Below, piece by piece: positions 48,493-58,979 of a stretch of DNA of 64,000 nucleotides. The position numbers and the translations under genes are program-made. The DNA lies in the NCBI GenBank assembly GCA_006538405.1, contig BJKQ01000022.1:62001-126000 (forward strand), read 5' to 3'. The notes under the pieces are model-generated. The model ran no database searches. It was not told where the DNA came from and was given only the letters and a program-made list of their open reading frames with translations. Numbering within the stretch: the stretch's first letter is position 1; each line of letters starts with the position of its first letter. Source of the DNA: Hansfordia pulvinata (taxonomy: Eukaryota; Ascomycota; Sordariomycetes; Xylariales).

Positions 48493-49773
48493 ATGCCTTC
48501 GACTATAAAGCCCCATGGGCCCCAGCCAGTCCCGGCGGGCCAGGCATCAACCGCTACTTCGCTTCCTTGCTCATCGACCTCCTCCGCCGCAACTGCGCCT
48601 GCCAGCATGTCCGCCGCCGTCTCTAGCCGCCCGTCTCCGGCCCTCAAAGAGAAGCCGGCCGACGAGCTGGTTCCCACCCCTGCACAGCTCGTCGGCCACT
48701 TTTGCTGGAAATGGTTGAGATGCCTCAGAGGCCACAGGGAGGAAATCTTCGCCAAGGAGTATGAGTATGAGTTCATGGTCTCGGTACACCCTCTCGTCTT
48801 GGATACTGCCCAAGAAAGCCCTTTGGGCCTGCGCCCGGTACCCTACCACGAGCTGGAAAAGGAGCTGTGCGCGGCCAAACCTTGGGAATATTGGTCGGGA
48901 TTCGATGAGATCCGCATCGGCAACGACGACGACCCCCGCACCATCATACGTCACGAGACCAACCGCGAATTTGGCTACGCGGTCGCCGTCTTGCTCATCG
49001 GCTACTTGTTTGCCGCCGGCGCCCATGGTGAATTCCCAGGAATCGCGGAGATCCTTGGCTGGGAGGAGAAAAGGTAAGTCAGCATGTCAGACAAGCCCGC
49101 CGGCTTGACCTGCTTGGCCCGGCCCGGCCCGGCCGTGCTTGATATACTCCGCCCCTACCCTCCTCGGTTTCATCTTGGACTGACTGTCCAACGTCTGCTT
49201 TTCAGAGTACTGTGGACCCAGAAGGTGCCGTACTCGGATGGCAACGCAGTTGGCATGGACTGGCGCGCCGACACTGTATATGACCGGCTTGATCCAGCCG
49301 ATCCCCACCTAAGCTGCGTGCTACAGGAGAACGCCGACCTGCGCGAGCAGGTGCTGACTACGGGCGAGCTGAAGCTTCTTCTACGCTTGACTCGGTCGAG
49401 ATCGGCGGAGCGGGGGTGGAAACATCATGACCTGTTCCCCGTAAGTGCAGGCTATTCTGTCCCAAAAACCTCAAGAAGCTTGACGAGCCCGGGGCTACCG
49501 ATGAAGTTCCTGGTCAGACGCTAACCCTTTGGCTCAACCCAGGTGACGATTATCACCGTATCGGGTCTCAATGTTCGCGTCATCCAGGGCTGCGTGGATC
49601 TTTATAGTCAAAAGGGCCCCCAGGGCATCACCATCCACATGTCGGAGATACTCGACTTTAGCCGTACCCAGCACGATCCGCCAACGTACAACAAGATGAA
49701 GCTGGTCATGTGTTACATGTTGTCCCGAACTGCTGGCAAAGGCACCGAGTCTAAGGGGGGAAGGGAGGCTTGA
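48493..49773 (+). CDS. Uncharacterised fungal protein, three exons
   Basis: I do not recognise the family. Exons 48493-49073, 49206-49440 and 49543-49773 join in frame to 348 residues; the introns have good gtaagt donors, and the second has a gctaac branch site. After a Ser/Pro/Ala-rich N-terminus the protein has a Trp-rich segment (LVGHFCWKWLRCLRGHREEI), AKPWEYWSGFDEIRIGNDDD, a hydrophobic helix (YAVAVLLIGYLFAAGAHG), and a C-terminal part with VTIITVSGLNVRVIQGCVDL. The start is uncertain: ATGs at 48307 and 48607 are also in frame; 48493 is a compromise. Coding potential is supported by three frames connected exactly by consensus introns. It neighbours the PD-(D/E)XK-like and HET-domain genes, but no functional link can be shown. 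Confidence 0.75.
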
Positions 49774-50373
49774 CGAGGCGAGGTCGGAGAAGGACTGCCG
49801 TTGGGCATTATCAAGAAGAACCTGTCCACCTGACTCGGCCATCTCTTCTTGATTCTTCTTTCTTTTCCCTTTCTCTTCTCTTTGGCGTCCGTCCCTTGAT
49901 GAAATTCTGCAACGAGCGTGTGGTTCTCAGCGAGCATTGTTTTTTTTTTCCCTGATCAATATAATACTTCATGACCCACAATCTCGAGTCGGTATTCGAC
50001 GGAGGTCGCAGCGGGCAAATGGCCGCCAAGCCATGCGCAGTCAGCATTCACAGAAGCAGCTGCACAGGAAAATGCCCATTGATGATAGGCTGTCTCGTCA
50101 CGAGCTGGGGCTGAATCGAAACCGGCAATGATCTTCATCCGCTGCACAGCCCACCACGCGGCGCCTAGGTTGGTTCATGCAAGCGGGAGGTGGCAGAGGA
50201 AAGCTACCTATCTCTTCGCTCTTCTGGCCCCCTTCATCGCACATTTCGGCCGACGTCTTTTTATCGGCAGTTGTGTTTTCCTCCATTGTCAGAGACACTC
50301 CACATTGCCGTCCCATAGCCGCTCGCTACTCGCTACTCGACTAGAACAGAAACGCCGCCAATCGATCCACGAT
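49774..50373. other. Intergenic region upstream of the HET-domain gene
   Basis: About 600 bp. It starts with T/C-rich sequence including a T run (49939-49949) that fits the 3' end of the preceding gene, followed by the presumptive HET gene promoter. The HET reading frame is open upstream to 50128, but the family N-terminus begins at 50374. Confidence 0.5.
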
Positions 50374-52771
50374 ATGCGGCTGGTCGACGCCCGCACGCAC
50401 CGGCTGGTGGATAGGGAGGCCTTGGAGGAGGCCGGCGGGGCAGCGGCGCGGCCGCCCGAGTACGCCATCCTGTCGCACCGCTGGCTCCAGGGGCGGAAAG
50501 CGAGCGAGGAGGTGACGATGCAGGACCTGACGGCGGCGGCGGGGGAAGACGGCGACGGCGGCGGCGACGGCGGCAGAGCCCGGGCCAAGCTGGGGTACTC
50601 CAAGATTGCGGGCAGCTGCGCGCAGGCGCTGGCGGACGGGCTCGACTACGTGTGGATCGACACGTGCTGCATGGACAAGACGGACCCGCGGGAGGTGCAG
50701 GCGTCGGTCAACAGCATGTACAGGTGGTACAAGGAGTCGGCGTGCTGCTACGTGTTTCTCCACGATCTGGATGGAGATGAGGACGACGACGGGGACAGCA
50801 ACGACAAGGACGCAGCAGCCACAGCAACAGCAGCAACAGCAGCAACAGCAGCAACAGCAGCCTCAACAGCAGCAGGCCGGCGGTTCGAGCAGAACGAGTG
50901 GTTCAAGAGGGGATGGACGCTGCAGGAGCTGATCGCGCCGCGGCGGGTCAAGTTCTTCGACGGGCGGTGGCGGGCGCTGGGGGACAAGCAGTCGCTCAAG
51001 CACGCGATCCGGCGGGCGACGGGCATCGACCTCCGGCTGCTGGAGGGCCGACGGGCCGCGCAGGCGTACTCGGTGGCGGCGCGCATGTCGTGGGCGGCGG
51101 GGCGGCGGACGCGGGAGCCCGAGGACCGCGCGTACAGCCTGCTGGGCCTGTTCGGCGTGCACATGCCCATGCTGTACGGCGAGGGCCGCCACGCGTTCCG
51201 CCGCCTGCAGGAGGAGATTCTGCGCGTCCACGACGACCACTCGCTGTTCGCCTGGTCGTCCGGGGTGGGGGTGCCGCCGCCGGGGCCGCCGGGGGCCGGG
51301 GACGGAGCCGGGGATGTCGGGGATGGCGGGGATAGCGGCGGGGATGGCGGCGGGGGCGGGGGCGTCTACCGGCCGGGCATGCTGGCGCCGGACATTGAGG
51401 CATTCCGGGGCTGCGGGGCCGTGGAGCGCGTCGTGCCCCGCGAAGAGGCGGCGGCGGCCCGCGGGCGTACGGCATGACGAACCGCGGGCTGAGCATCACG
51501 CTGAGCCTCACCCCCTGGACGCTCGACACGTACCTGGCGCGCCTGCACTGCACCGACGTTGGGACGGACGACGCAGGTGGAGACGAACATGACGACGGCG
51601 GCGGCGGGAGGGTGGCGTAGAGAGAATAGGGGGATCGAAAGAGAACGGGAAAGGGGGGGCAAAGGCCAAGCCCCTCTTCAAGTACATCTTCCTGCGCAAG
51701 CTCGAGCAGGACGACCAGTACGCCCGCGTCAGCGTCGACGGGCAGGACATGTACACGCTTCCCGCGGAGCCGGCGCCGCCGCCGCGTGGGCACATCAGCA
51801 GCAGACCCGGCGGCGGCGGCGGCGGCGGCGGCGGCGCATCGAACTGGACGCGCAACGTGGCCATCTACGTCCGGCAGGCCAAGATGTACGAGGGCGTGGA
51901 CGAGCTCCTGGCCCCCCGCGTCTACGGCTACCGCCTGTCCCGGGAGCTTCTGGGGTTGCCACTGCCATCGTCATCGTCGGCGTCGGTGTCTTCTGACATT
52001 ACCAAGGGCCGCAGCAAAGATAAGGACCGCAGCAAAGACAAGGACCGCAGCAAAGACAAGGACCGCAGAAAAACAACAACACCCAAGAGCAGCCGCCGTC
52101 GTACCAGACCAGCAGCCCGCGGTGGTGGAGCGAGGCGTCGCGCATCCTGGCGGCGCCGGTGGGCACGCCGGCCATCATCGGGCACGTGGACCTGTCGCGG
52201 CAGCGGCGGCAGGTGCGCGTCGTCAGCCTCTTCTTCGACTTTGACTTCAACCCGGTGGTGCACCTGGCGGACGACCTGGCGGCGTCGACGACCATCGGCG
52301 GGCTCGAGGGCGAGCTGCGGTACCAGATGATGGACGACCGGTGGTACAGCAGCCGGACGGGCCGCAGTGGCTCCGGGGGCGGGGCGGGCCCGGCCCCGGG
52401 CGGCGGGGCCGGAGACGTGCTACTGGCACGGGTTCCCGCACGCGTCGGAGCGGTACAACGCGGTGGTGGTCGACGACGCCGGCTTGCCGCGGACGTTCCG
52501 GCCCGTGGCGCAGCAGAGCGTCGCGTGGCCCGGCCGGTGGCTGCTGCGCGGCGACCGCCTGCGCGGCTTGCGGGTGTGGCTGGGCTCGCCCGAGGGGCCC
52601 GTCGTCGAGCTGCGCAGGGGCCGGACGGAGGACCGGGGCCAGGTGGTCTGGGACCTCGACATTGGCGGGCTGAGGAGGAGCAGCACCCTGCACAAGCTGT
52701 CGGCGGGCGAGGGCAAGCTGAGGGTGAGGAGGCTGGTGGATCTCGTGGGGCAGAACAGCGGGACTTTGTGA
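50374..52771 (+). CDS. HET-domain protein (several apparent frameshifts)
   Basis: HET-domain proteins control heterokaryon incompatibility and related regulated cell death in filamentous fungi. The domain is complete: MRLVDARTHRLVDREAL, YAILSHRWLQ, LDYVWIDTCCMDKTDPREVQ, SVNSMYRWYKESACCYVFLHDL, WFKRGWTLQELIAPR, REPEDRAYSLLGLFGVHMPMLYGEG. An Ala/Thr-rich insert (50810-50875, from a cag/aca repeat) interrupts it. After 51460 the frame changes: first at GGG 51463-51465, then a possible 59 nt intron (51612-51670, weak gtggcg donor), then an A run 52069-52073, then one or more G/C runs in 52371-52425. Conserved-looking pieces continue in the new frames (PLFKYIFLRKLEQDDQYARV, GTPAIIGHVDLSRQ, CYWHGFPHASERYNAVVVDD) to a stop at 52769. 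It is either a real gene with sequence errors or a decaying allele. Confidence 0.85.
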
Positions 52772-52990
52772 AGACGGCGAGGAGGGGGTGTGAAGACGGC
52801 GAGGAGGGGGTGTTGAAGACGGCGAGGAGGGGGTGTTGAAGACGGCGAGGAGGGGGTGTTGAAGACGGCGAGGAGGGGGTGTTGAAGACGGCGAGGAGGG
52901 GGTGTTGAAGACGGCGAGGAGGGGGTGTTGAAGACGGCGAGGAGGGGGTTGAAGACGGCGAGGAGGGGGTTGAAGACGGCGAGGATGGGG
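52770..52990. repeat. 23 bp minisatellite, ten copies
   Basis: The unit gaagacggcgaggaggg followed by ggtgtt begins at 52770, 52792, 52815, 52838, 52861, 52884, 52907, 52930, 52951 and 52972, with periods of 21-23 bp. The first copy overlaps the HET gene stop codon (52769-52771). Copies differ mainly in the length of the tgtt spacer. Confidence 0.95.
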
Positions 52991-53039
52991 GGGTGGGGGC
53001 TCCCTTTATGTCAGGTCGTCTGTGGTTGTCAGGGTCTTT

Positions 53040-53475
53040 TTAGAGATGGGATTTCTCTTTCTCTTGATACTGACCTCGTTTGCCGGAGGGTACATAGCTT
53101 GATCCTCCCCTTTTTCCTTTATTAAAATCTGGCCGTTAGAGGGTGTTTCAGGTAGGGATTTGTCTTGCCCCTTTTTATACCGACTTGGGTTTTCAGGTGC
53201 CCATTCCGTGACCCCCCCCCTTTTTTCTATAAGAGTCTGGCGTGGTATTGCAAGCAGGGAATTCGTCTTGCCCCTTTTTAGACCGAGTTGGGTTGTCAGT
53301 AGCCCGCGCTGTGGCCTCCCCTTTTTCTCTATATAAGAGTCTGCCGTGGTATTTCAAGCAGGGAACTCGTCTTGCCCCCTTTCCATTCTGACTCGAGCTT
53401 CAGGGTTTACTGACTGAGCCCCATCCACCAGCCTCCCCTTTTACCACTGTCTGCAGATTTCCACGAGTCAGGTCG
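53040..53475. repeat. About 104 bp imperfect tandem repeat, roughly four copies
   Basis: The marker cttgccccttttt with following gacttgggt or gagttgggt recurs at 53164, 53267 and 53371, with a more diverged copy at 53063; spacing is 101-104 bp. Two copies also share ctataagagtctg and cgtggtatt with caagcaggga. The array lies between the convergent 3' ends of the HET gene and the CmcJ-like gene. Two units carry TATA-like tataagag. Confidence 0.85.
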
Positions 53476-53593
53476 CGGCAACATCGGCGTGGACCAGAAT
53501 CAGCACGTGTCTCAAGTCTCTATTCACGAAAGTGGACGCCTTATATTGGGGTATACTGATTACTGCCCATCACCTGGACCGACCACCCACACA

Positions 53594-54785
53594 TCACCAG
53601 ATGCACCAGACCCTCAGCTCGCAGCTGCGGCGCGGGGGCAGGTGGTCGGTGCCCTCGAGAGAAAAGGCGCTGTGCGGGCACATGCCCTTGATGCCGCGCT
53701 CGGGGCTGCGCAGCGCCTCGCTGTCGTAGAACTTGAGGGCGAGGACCTCGTCGGGGCGCTGCTCGCTCAGGTAGACCCAGTGGTGGTGATGGTGCTCCTC
53801 GTGGCTCTCGCCCTCGTCCGACGACGGCGGCGGCGGGCGCACCAGGACGTTCTCGTTGTAGTAGGCGGGCACGCAGCCGGGGCGGTCGCGGTACATGCGG
53901 GGCAGGACGGCGTGGGCGAAGCGGCTGCGGGCCATGTCGAGGACGGCCAGCGGGTCGCGGCGGACCGTCTCGAGGGGCCGCCAGACGCTGAACATGGCGT
54001 ACCGGGGGCCGTCGTAGCCGGTGCCGTCCCAGGCCCACTGCCCGGCGGCGGCGCCGTGGGCGGCGTCGTGGGCGTCGTGGGCGGCGTCCGGGTCGAGGCC
54101 GCGGGCCCGGATGGCGCGGTCCTCGGCGGCGATGACTTCGGCGCGCAGGCGCAGGAACTCGGCGCGCTCGGTCTCGGTGGTGCAGGCCTCGGTGCCGGTG
54201 GCGGCGAACCAGGTGGCCGGGTCCATGGCGCGCAGGTGGGCGCGGGCGGCGGCCGGGGTGTAGTCGGAGTGGGCGATGAAGAAGGGGGCCATGGAGGAAC
54301 CCGCGGCGTCGGCGCGGGGTTGCGGGCGTCGATGGGGCGGTCGGCCCCGCGGCGCGGCATGTCGCGCAGCGTCGAGTTGACGACGGCCGCCGAGCGGCAG
54401 CCCAACGCGTCCCTGAGCAAGTGCAGGACGGAGGCGTAGTAGCCGCCCTCGCCGCGCATGACGGCCGGGTCGGACGGCGACGCGGACACGGCCCGCGGCA
54501 GGGGCTGGCGCAGGACCTGGAAGCCGTGCGTCTCGTGCGTGTAAGTGTCCAGGGACGACTTGGGGCCTCCTGCTCCCCCTCCCCCTCCCCGCGCAGGTCG
54601 GTCACCGTCTGCGTGCGCCGGGCGATCCCCGGGTGGTTGTCGTTGAAGATGGCCACGTCGTCGAGGGCGGGCGGCGCGTCGCTCGCGTAGTAGTTGAAGG
54701 ACCCGGTCACGTCGCGGCCGGCCGCCGTGGTGGTGGTGGCCGGGGCCGGGGGCGGCGGCGACTGAGGAAGGGTCTGGGTGGCCAT
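53594..54785 (-). CDS. CmcJ/AsaB-like hydroxylase/desaturase (two apparent frameshifts)
   Basis: This matches the fungal family named after GA4 desaturase, AsaB and the bacterial cephamycin protein CmcJ, putative Fe(II)/2-oxoglutarate-type oxidoreductases found in secondary metabolism. Landmarks are the N-terminal VTGSFNYYASDAPPALDD, THETHGFQVLRQPLP, AHSDYTPAAARAHL, MFSVWRPLETVRRDPLAVLD, VLALKFYDSEALR and the end PHSAFSLEGT with PRRSCELRVWCIW. Three frames are used, joined at GGGG 54562-54565 and CCC 54300-54302; one added base at each gives 398 clean codons. The start at 54785 gives a Pro/Thr-rich tail before the domain. There is no other biosynthetic gene beside it, so a cluster is not supported. 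Substrate unknown. Confidence 0.8.
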
Positions 54786-56611
54786 TGGTGCTGGATGCTG
54801 GATGCTGGTCTGTGGTGTCGAAGGGGTTGGATTGTCCCCGAGTTGTCTCGTCGCTACCTCCTCAGCATCAATATTCCCCGTTTCCTCGTGTAGGTGCGTC
54901 GCCTAGGTATATATCTGGCGTCCCCCCTCTCCCGGAGCCGACGCGGAGTAGAGGGCACTTCTTTGAGGAGAGCGCCTGCGCCCGGACAGCCCGGAAGGCG
55001 AAGGATGGGAATGTCGGCGGGGAAGGGGGGGCGGTTCTTCAGTGGGCACCCCCCCCCCCCCCCATCATGACGGTGTGTGGACGGTGGTGGAGGTGAAGCT
55101 AGCGGCGGCGCGGTCGGGAGGAGGGGGGCTTTAAGGCTCGTTCGTTGGGGCGCTAGGGACGCGGTCCTCTTCGGCGGTCTGTCTGGGGGCTGGGCGCTAA
55201 GCCGGATAGCGACAGGCCGGCGTGACTCGGAGTGAAGCTTACCTTGCCTAGTGGAGGAACAGACACACACAGAGAAAGAGACAGAGAGAGAGAGGCACAG
55301 GATAGCCGTCGTCGGAGCCGAGAACGGGTGCCGGCCGTGCCGGATCGGGAATTGCCGAAACGGGTCGGGTCGTCGGAAGAGGTACGTACCTCTACAAGGT
55401 ACTTGCCTCTACAGCGGTACCTAGGTACAAGTATTCATAACTGCCGCCGTATAAACACATGGACATGGACAAGGACAGGTCGACAGTGACAGTGCTGAGA
55501 GGCTGACAATTCTCGCATGGCTGCGTCAAGCTTGCGTCTGCTCTTCTCTGGATCAGCCTGTCCAAGGTCCACAATCCATGGCACTTCATCTACGGCAACG
55601 CGAATCCCGGAGCAAGACGAGAGCTCACAGCGATGCGACGGCAGACGTGACCACCACCCCTCCCCTCCCCGTCGCTCTGGCTGCTGCTCTGCTCTGGCCA
55701 GTGTGATTGTGCAGCCGTTGGAGCCCTGTCGAGTGTTCAGCCGCCCTTCCGGACAAGCAAAGCGGATCGCGGGAGAGTGGGTGGATTCGCAGCTTCAGCT
55801 GCTTACGAGTGAGAGGGGTGAAGATGGCCACGTCAGGGAAGGGCAAGCAAGTATCCCGCCTCGCCTTCTTCGATGGGAGAGAAGTCTTCGTATCTACCCT
55901 CGCCCGCCGCGAATCATCTCGTCTTCTTCTCGCCCTCGGAGGAGCCCGGTCGGCTCGCCAGTGTCCGCCCGCTCTGCAGGGTGATGGAAACCGTAAGCCC
56001 GCCTGATTCTGCACCCCTGTCGCCGTGTTCGCGGCAGGGCGCAGCCTCCCTGCGAACGCGTCGTCGTCGGGATTGAACCGTGACCGGGCGCAGAGCTTAC
56101 AAATGGCCTTTCTCTGCAGCAGTCACGCGCGTAACCCCTCTCAACATCACGGCCCCTTGACCATCGCTTTTGATCCCTAGACGCCCCAGGCGCCCCCAGA
56201 CTGGCTGACAGTATTATCCTGTCTCGGCCATCTGACCATGTCCGAGAAGTGCCCAAAAGTGGCCGGGACGGTGATTGTGTTGACGATGGCGGTGATGGGC
56301 GCCCCGGGGGCGATAGGCCAGGGCTCGCGAGGCTGGACATTCGTGGGCCGTGTCTCAGCGACGGCGGCGGCGCGGCGCAGATCGCCCGATCTTCTGTATA
56401 AATACCTAACCTACTTATGGACGGACATCCCCAAGCTGTTGTTCCGGACTTGCATGCAGCCGCAGTACGCACACTCTGCATAGCTGCACATATCAACTCT
56501 CCTCCCTCCCTCCCTCCTCCTTCCCCTCCCCTCAGCGCTGTCACCGTGTAAGCCGCACACACAGAAACCCGGAAAGGCGCATACACGCATCAGAAGCAAG
56601 AGGCCACCACC
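54786..56611. other. Intergenic region
   Basis: About 1.8 kb without a supported gene. It contains a 15-base C tract at 55049-55063, a tgctggatgctggatgctgg tandem at 54788-54807 next to the CmcJ-like start, a cagagagagagagg tract near 55280-55294, and a cluster of ggtacc/gtac motifs at 55383-55430. The last 130 bp are pyrimidine-rich (ctccctccctccctcctcc, 56502-56520) and fit the promoter of the next gene. ORFs at 55517-55984 and 55894-56586 have no domain. Confidence 0.55.
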
Positions 56612-57238
56612 ATGCTCGGCCGCGTCCTCCTCACCCTGTCGGCCCTGGGGCAGATCCTCGTCACCCCCTACGCCGACTACAGCGACACGCACGTCTTCAA
56701 CCCCAACTGGCCTCCCCACGCCAAGTGAGTCGAGCTCTGGTGCCCTCTGTCCCTCCGTCTCTCTCTCTCTCTCCGTCCATGTCTCTAAACCTCCCCGTCT
56801 CCATATGACCGCCCTGCTGCATCGGAATGCGTCACCCTGCGCCGGGCGAGCACTCCCATCCCCGCGGGCGGACCGGCTGACCACACGCGCCTAGATTCCA
56901 CAACGGCCAGACCATCTCCATGTCCGTCATGCTGGGCCTGGCGACCCTGTACTGGACCTGGCGCGACCACCACAGCGGCAGCCGCAGCACCAGTCTCCAG
57001 ACGACCGGGAGGAAGACGCCGTCGTCGGACGCCGCCGCGCTGGCCGGGCAGGCGCGCCGCGACGCCATGCGCGCCGCCGCCGTGACCGGCTCCGTCTACT
57101 GGCTGGCCGGCCTGTCCGCCATCCTCTACCCGGGCACCATGGGAGTCGACCCGAGTTCGGCGGGCCGCCTTCCCCCAGGCCTCCCTGTTCGTCGCCCTCG
57201 CCGCCTGCGGGCTGGCCGGGAGCTGGCTGGAATCTTGA
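56612..57238 (+). CDS. Small integral membrane protein of a conserved fungal family (two apparent frameshifts)
   Basis: Exon 1 is 56612-56724 and the intron 56725-56894 (gtgagt...tag). The protein starts MLGRVLLTLSALGQILVTPY, a membrane segment, followed by ADYSDTHVFNPNWPPHAKFH and NGQTISMSVMLGLATLYWTW. A second half repeats the layout with AAVTGSVYWLAGLSAILYPG followed by a GVDPE-type motif and a last hydrophobic stretch (ASLFVALAACGLAGSWLES). The pattern fits a four-helix membrane protein conserved in fungi, possibly the DUF6640 family; the name is from memory and unsure. The end is in a third frame; two added bases between 57150 and 57176 give 153 codons with a stop at 57236. Function unknown. 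Confidence 0.65.
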
Positions 57239-57718
57239 GGCGGTGTTTGGGGGGGGGGGGGTCATTGTAAGTGGACGGACGGACGGGGGGTGGTGCGTGG
57301 TGACGTTGGGAGCGTGGAGTTTTCTAGGCGGGAGGGGATTATTTCGGGGCGTGAGCTTATCGAGACTTGAGAGGATTTAGAGTGGGAGAGCGACGATAGA
57401 CAGACCCCCCCTTCTCATCAAGAGCCGGGTTGCAGCATGGACAGCAGGGATACCGCGGTCACTACTGGCAGAGGACTCAACGATATATAACGTGAAGACA
57501 GCCCCCGTTTTCAGACGTGAAGTCTGGCCCCTCTTCAGCGCGAGACTGCCGCATCCCCCTTGTCTATCTCTGCCATCGACCCTCCCGACCATCTCAACAA
57601 ACCGCGAACCTTGCCGAGTGCTATAGAGCCCTCCAGCCGTCCAGCCCCCACTCCCCGCACCGGCCTCTCGTTGCCGACCGCCGCCAAACCCACAGAAGCA
57701 AGCAAGCAAGCCACCACC
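57239..57718. other. Intergenic region
   Basis: A 13-base G tract at 57249-57261 lies just after the previous stop. The rest is the probable promoter and leader of the next gene, ending with agcaagcaagcaag before the ATG at 57719. No gene is seen. Confidence 0.55.
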
Positions 57719-58399
57719 ATGTTCGACTCGCAAGGACAGTCGGAAGCGGACGACGGGGACGCGCCGCCGCCGCTGCTGGGCATCGCGGCGCGGCTGCGCG
57801 ACGTGCCCGAGACGCGGCTCAGGGACCTGGCCGTCCCCGTGGCCGTCTTCGTCGTCCTCATGTTCCTCGCGCAGCAGCGGCCCGAGGCCGCCAGCTACCA
57901 CGCCGCGGCCCCGCGGCACTATCCCGCCACGCCGCCGTCGCCGCCGCAGCCGCCCGGCGGGCCCCGCGTCGTCGTCTTCGGCGGCGGGGGGCGGGGAACC
58001 CCCGGGCGAGCGGAGCTGGACCCAGGCGCTGTGCAAGGAGGTAAGCCAAGCAAGCAGCCGTGTTTTTCTGTTTTGTATACCTCCTTCGATAGGCTCGGGC
58101 GATCCTAGAAGCCACATCTCGACTCACCGCGAGACTAATGGGGAAAAAAAAAAGCTGGACTGCACCTACGTGGACATGGTCCCCAAGCCCAGCGATCAGG
58201 CCCGCGACGCCGCCATCGTGTCCAACCAGCTGTACGTGGCTGTCACCGTCACCGACGAGCATAGCAACGGCAACAGCAACGACGAGCAGCAGCAGCAGCG
58301 AAAGGCCTCGCACGCCTCGCAGGAGCACCGCCACCACCAACCGGCGGCCCCTCCCTCGGGCGCGGACCTGGCGCGCCAGGTCGACGACTTCCTGACTGG

Positions 58400-58435
<36 letters not shown>

Positions 58436-58933
58436 GCCCGCCGGCGGCGGCGAGAAGGGGGAGGAGACGCTCTGGGTCTTCGACGTCGGCTACTGGGAGG
58501 TGCGCCGGCTGGCGGCGCTGGGCCTGCCGCCGCGCGAGGCCCAGCGCGCCGCCGACGAGCAGGTCGGGGCGCTGTTCGCGCTGGTCGAGGGCGCGCTGTA
58601 CCCGGCCGCCCACGCGCGCGGGTCCGCCGCCTTCTCCGACTTTTACGGCGGCGGCGGCGGCGGCGGCGGCAGCCGGGGGAGGCGGCGACGGTCGGGGACT
58701 TTGTTGCGAGGAGAGGAAAACGGAGACTTGGAGGAGGGGCAGACAATGACGGCGGCGACAAGAAAGAAGAAGGAGAAGACAACCACCGCCCGCACAAGAC
58801 CGACGACCACCCCGGGCTCCTCCCGCCCTCGTCTCCGTCCACCGCGACGTACATCCCCGCGCGCCCTTCCGGATCATGATCCCCAAGACGTTCGACGTGT
58901 CGCTGGCGCCGGGATTCATGGCGGCGAGGAACA

Positions 58934-58979
<46 letters not shown>

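Noticed and set aside
50374..52771. Programmed frameshifting in the HET gene
   Set aside because: No slippery heptamer is apparent and the same kind of shift occurs in unrelated genes nearby, so sequence error is simpler.
56041..56120. Possible minus-strand tRNA (ggttcaatcccg resembling a T arm)
   Set aside because: The T stem does not pair well and no matching acceptor or anticodon arm is found upstream.
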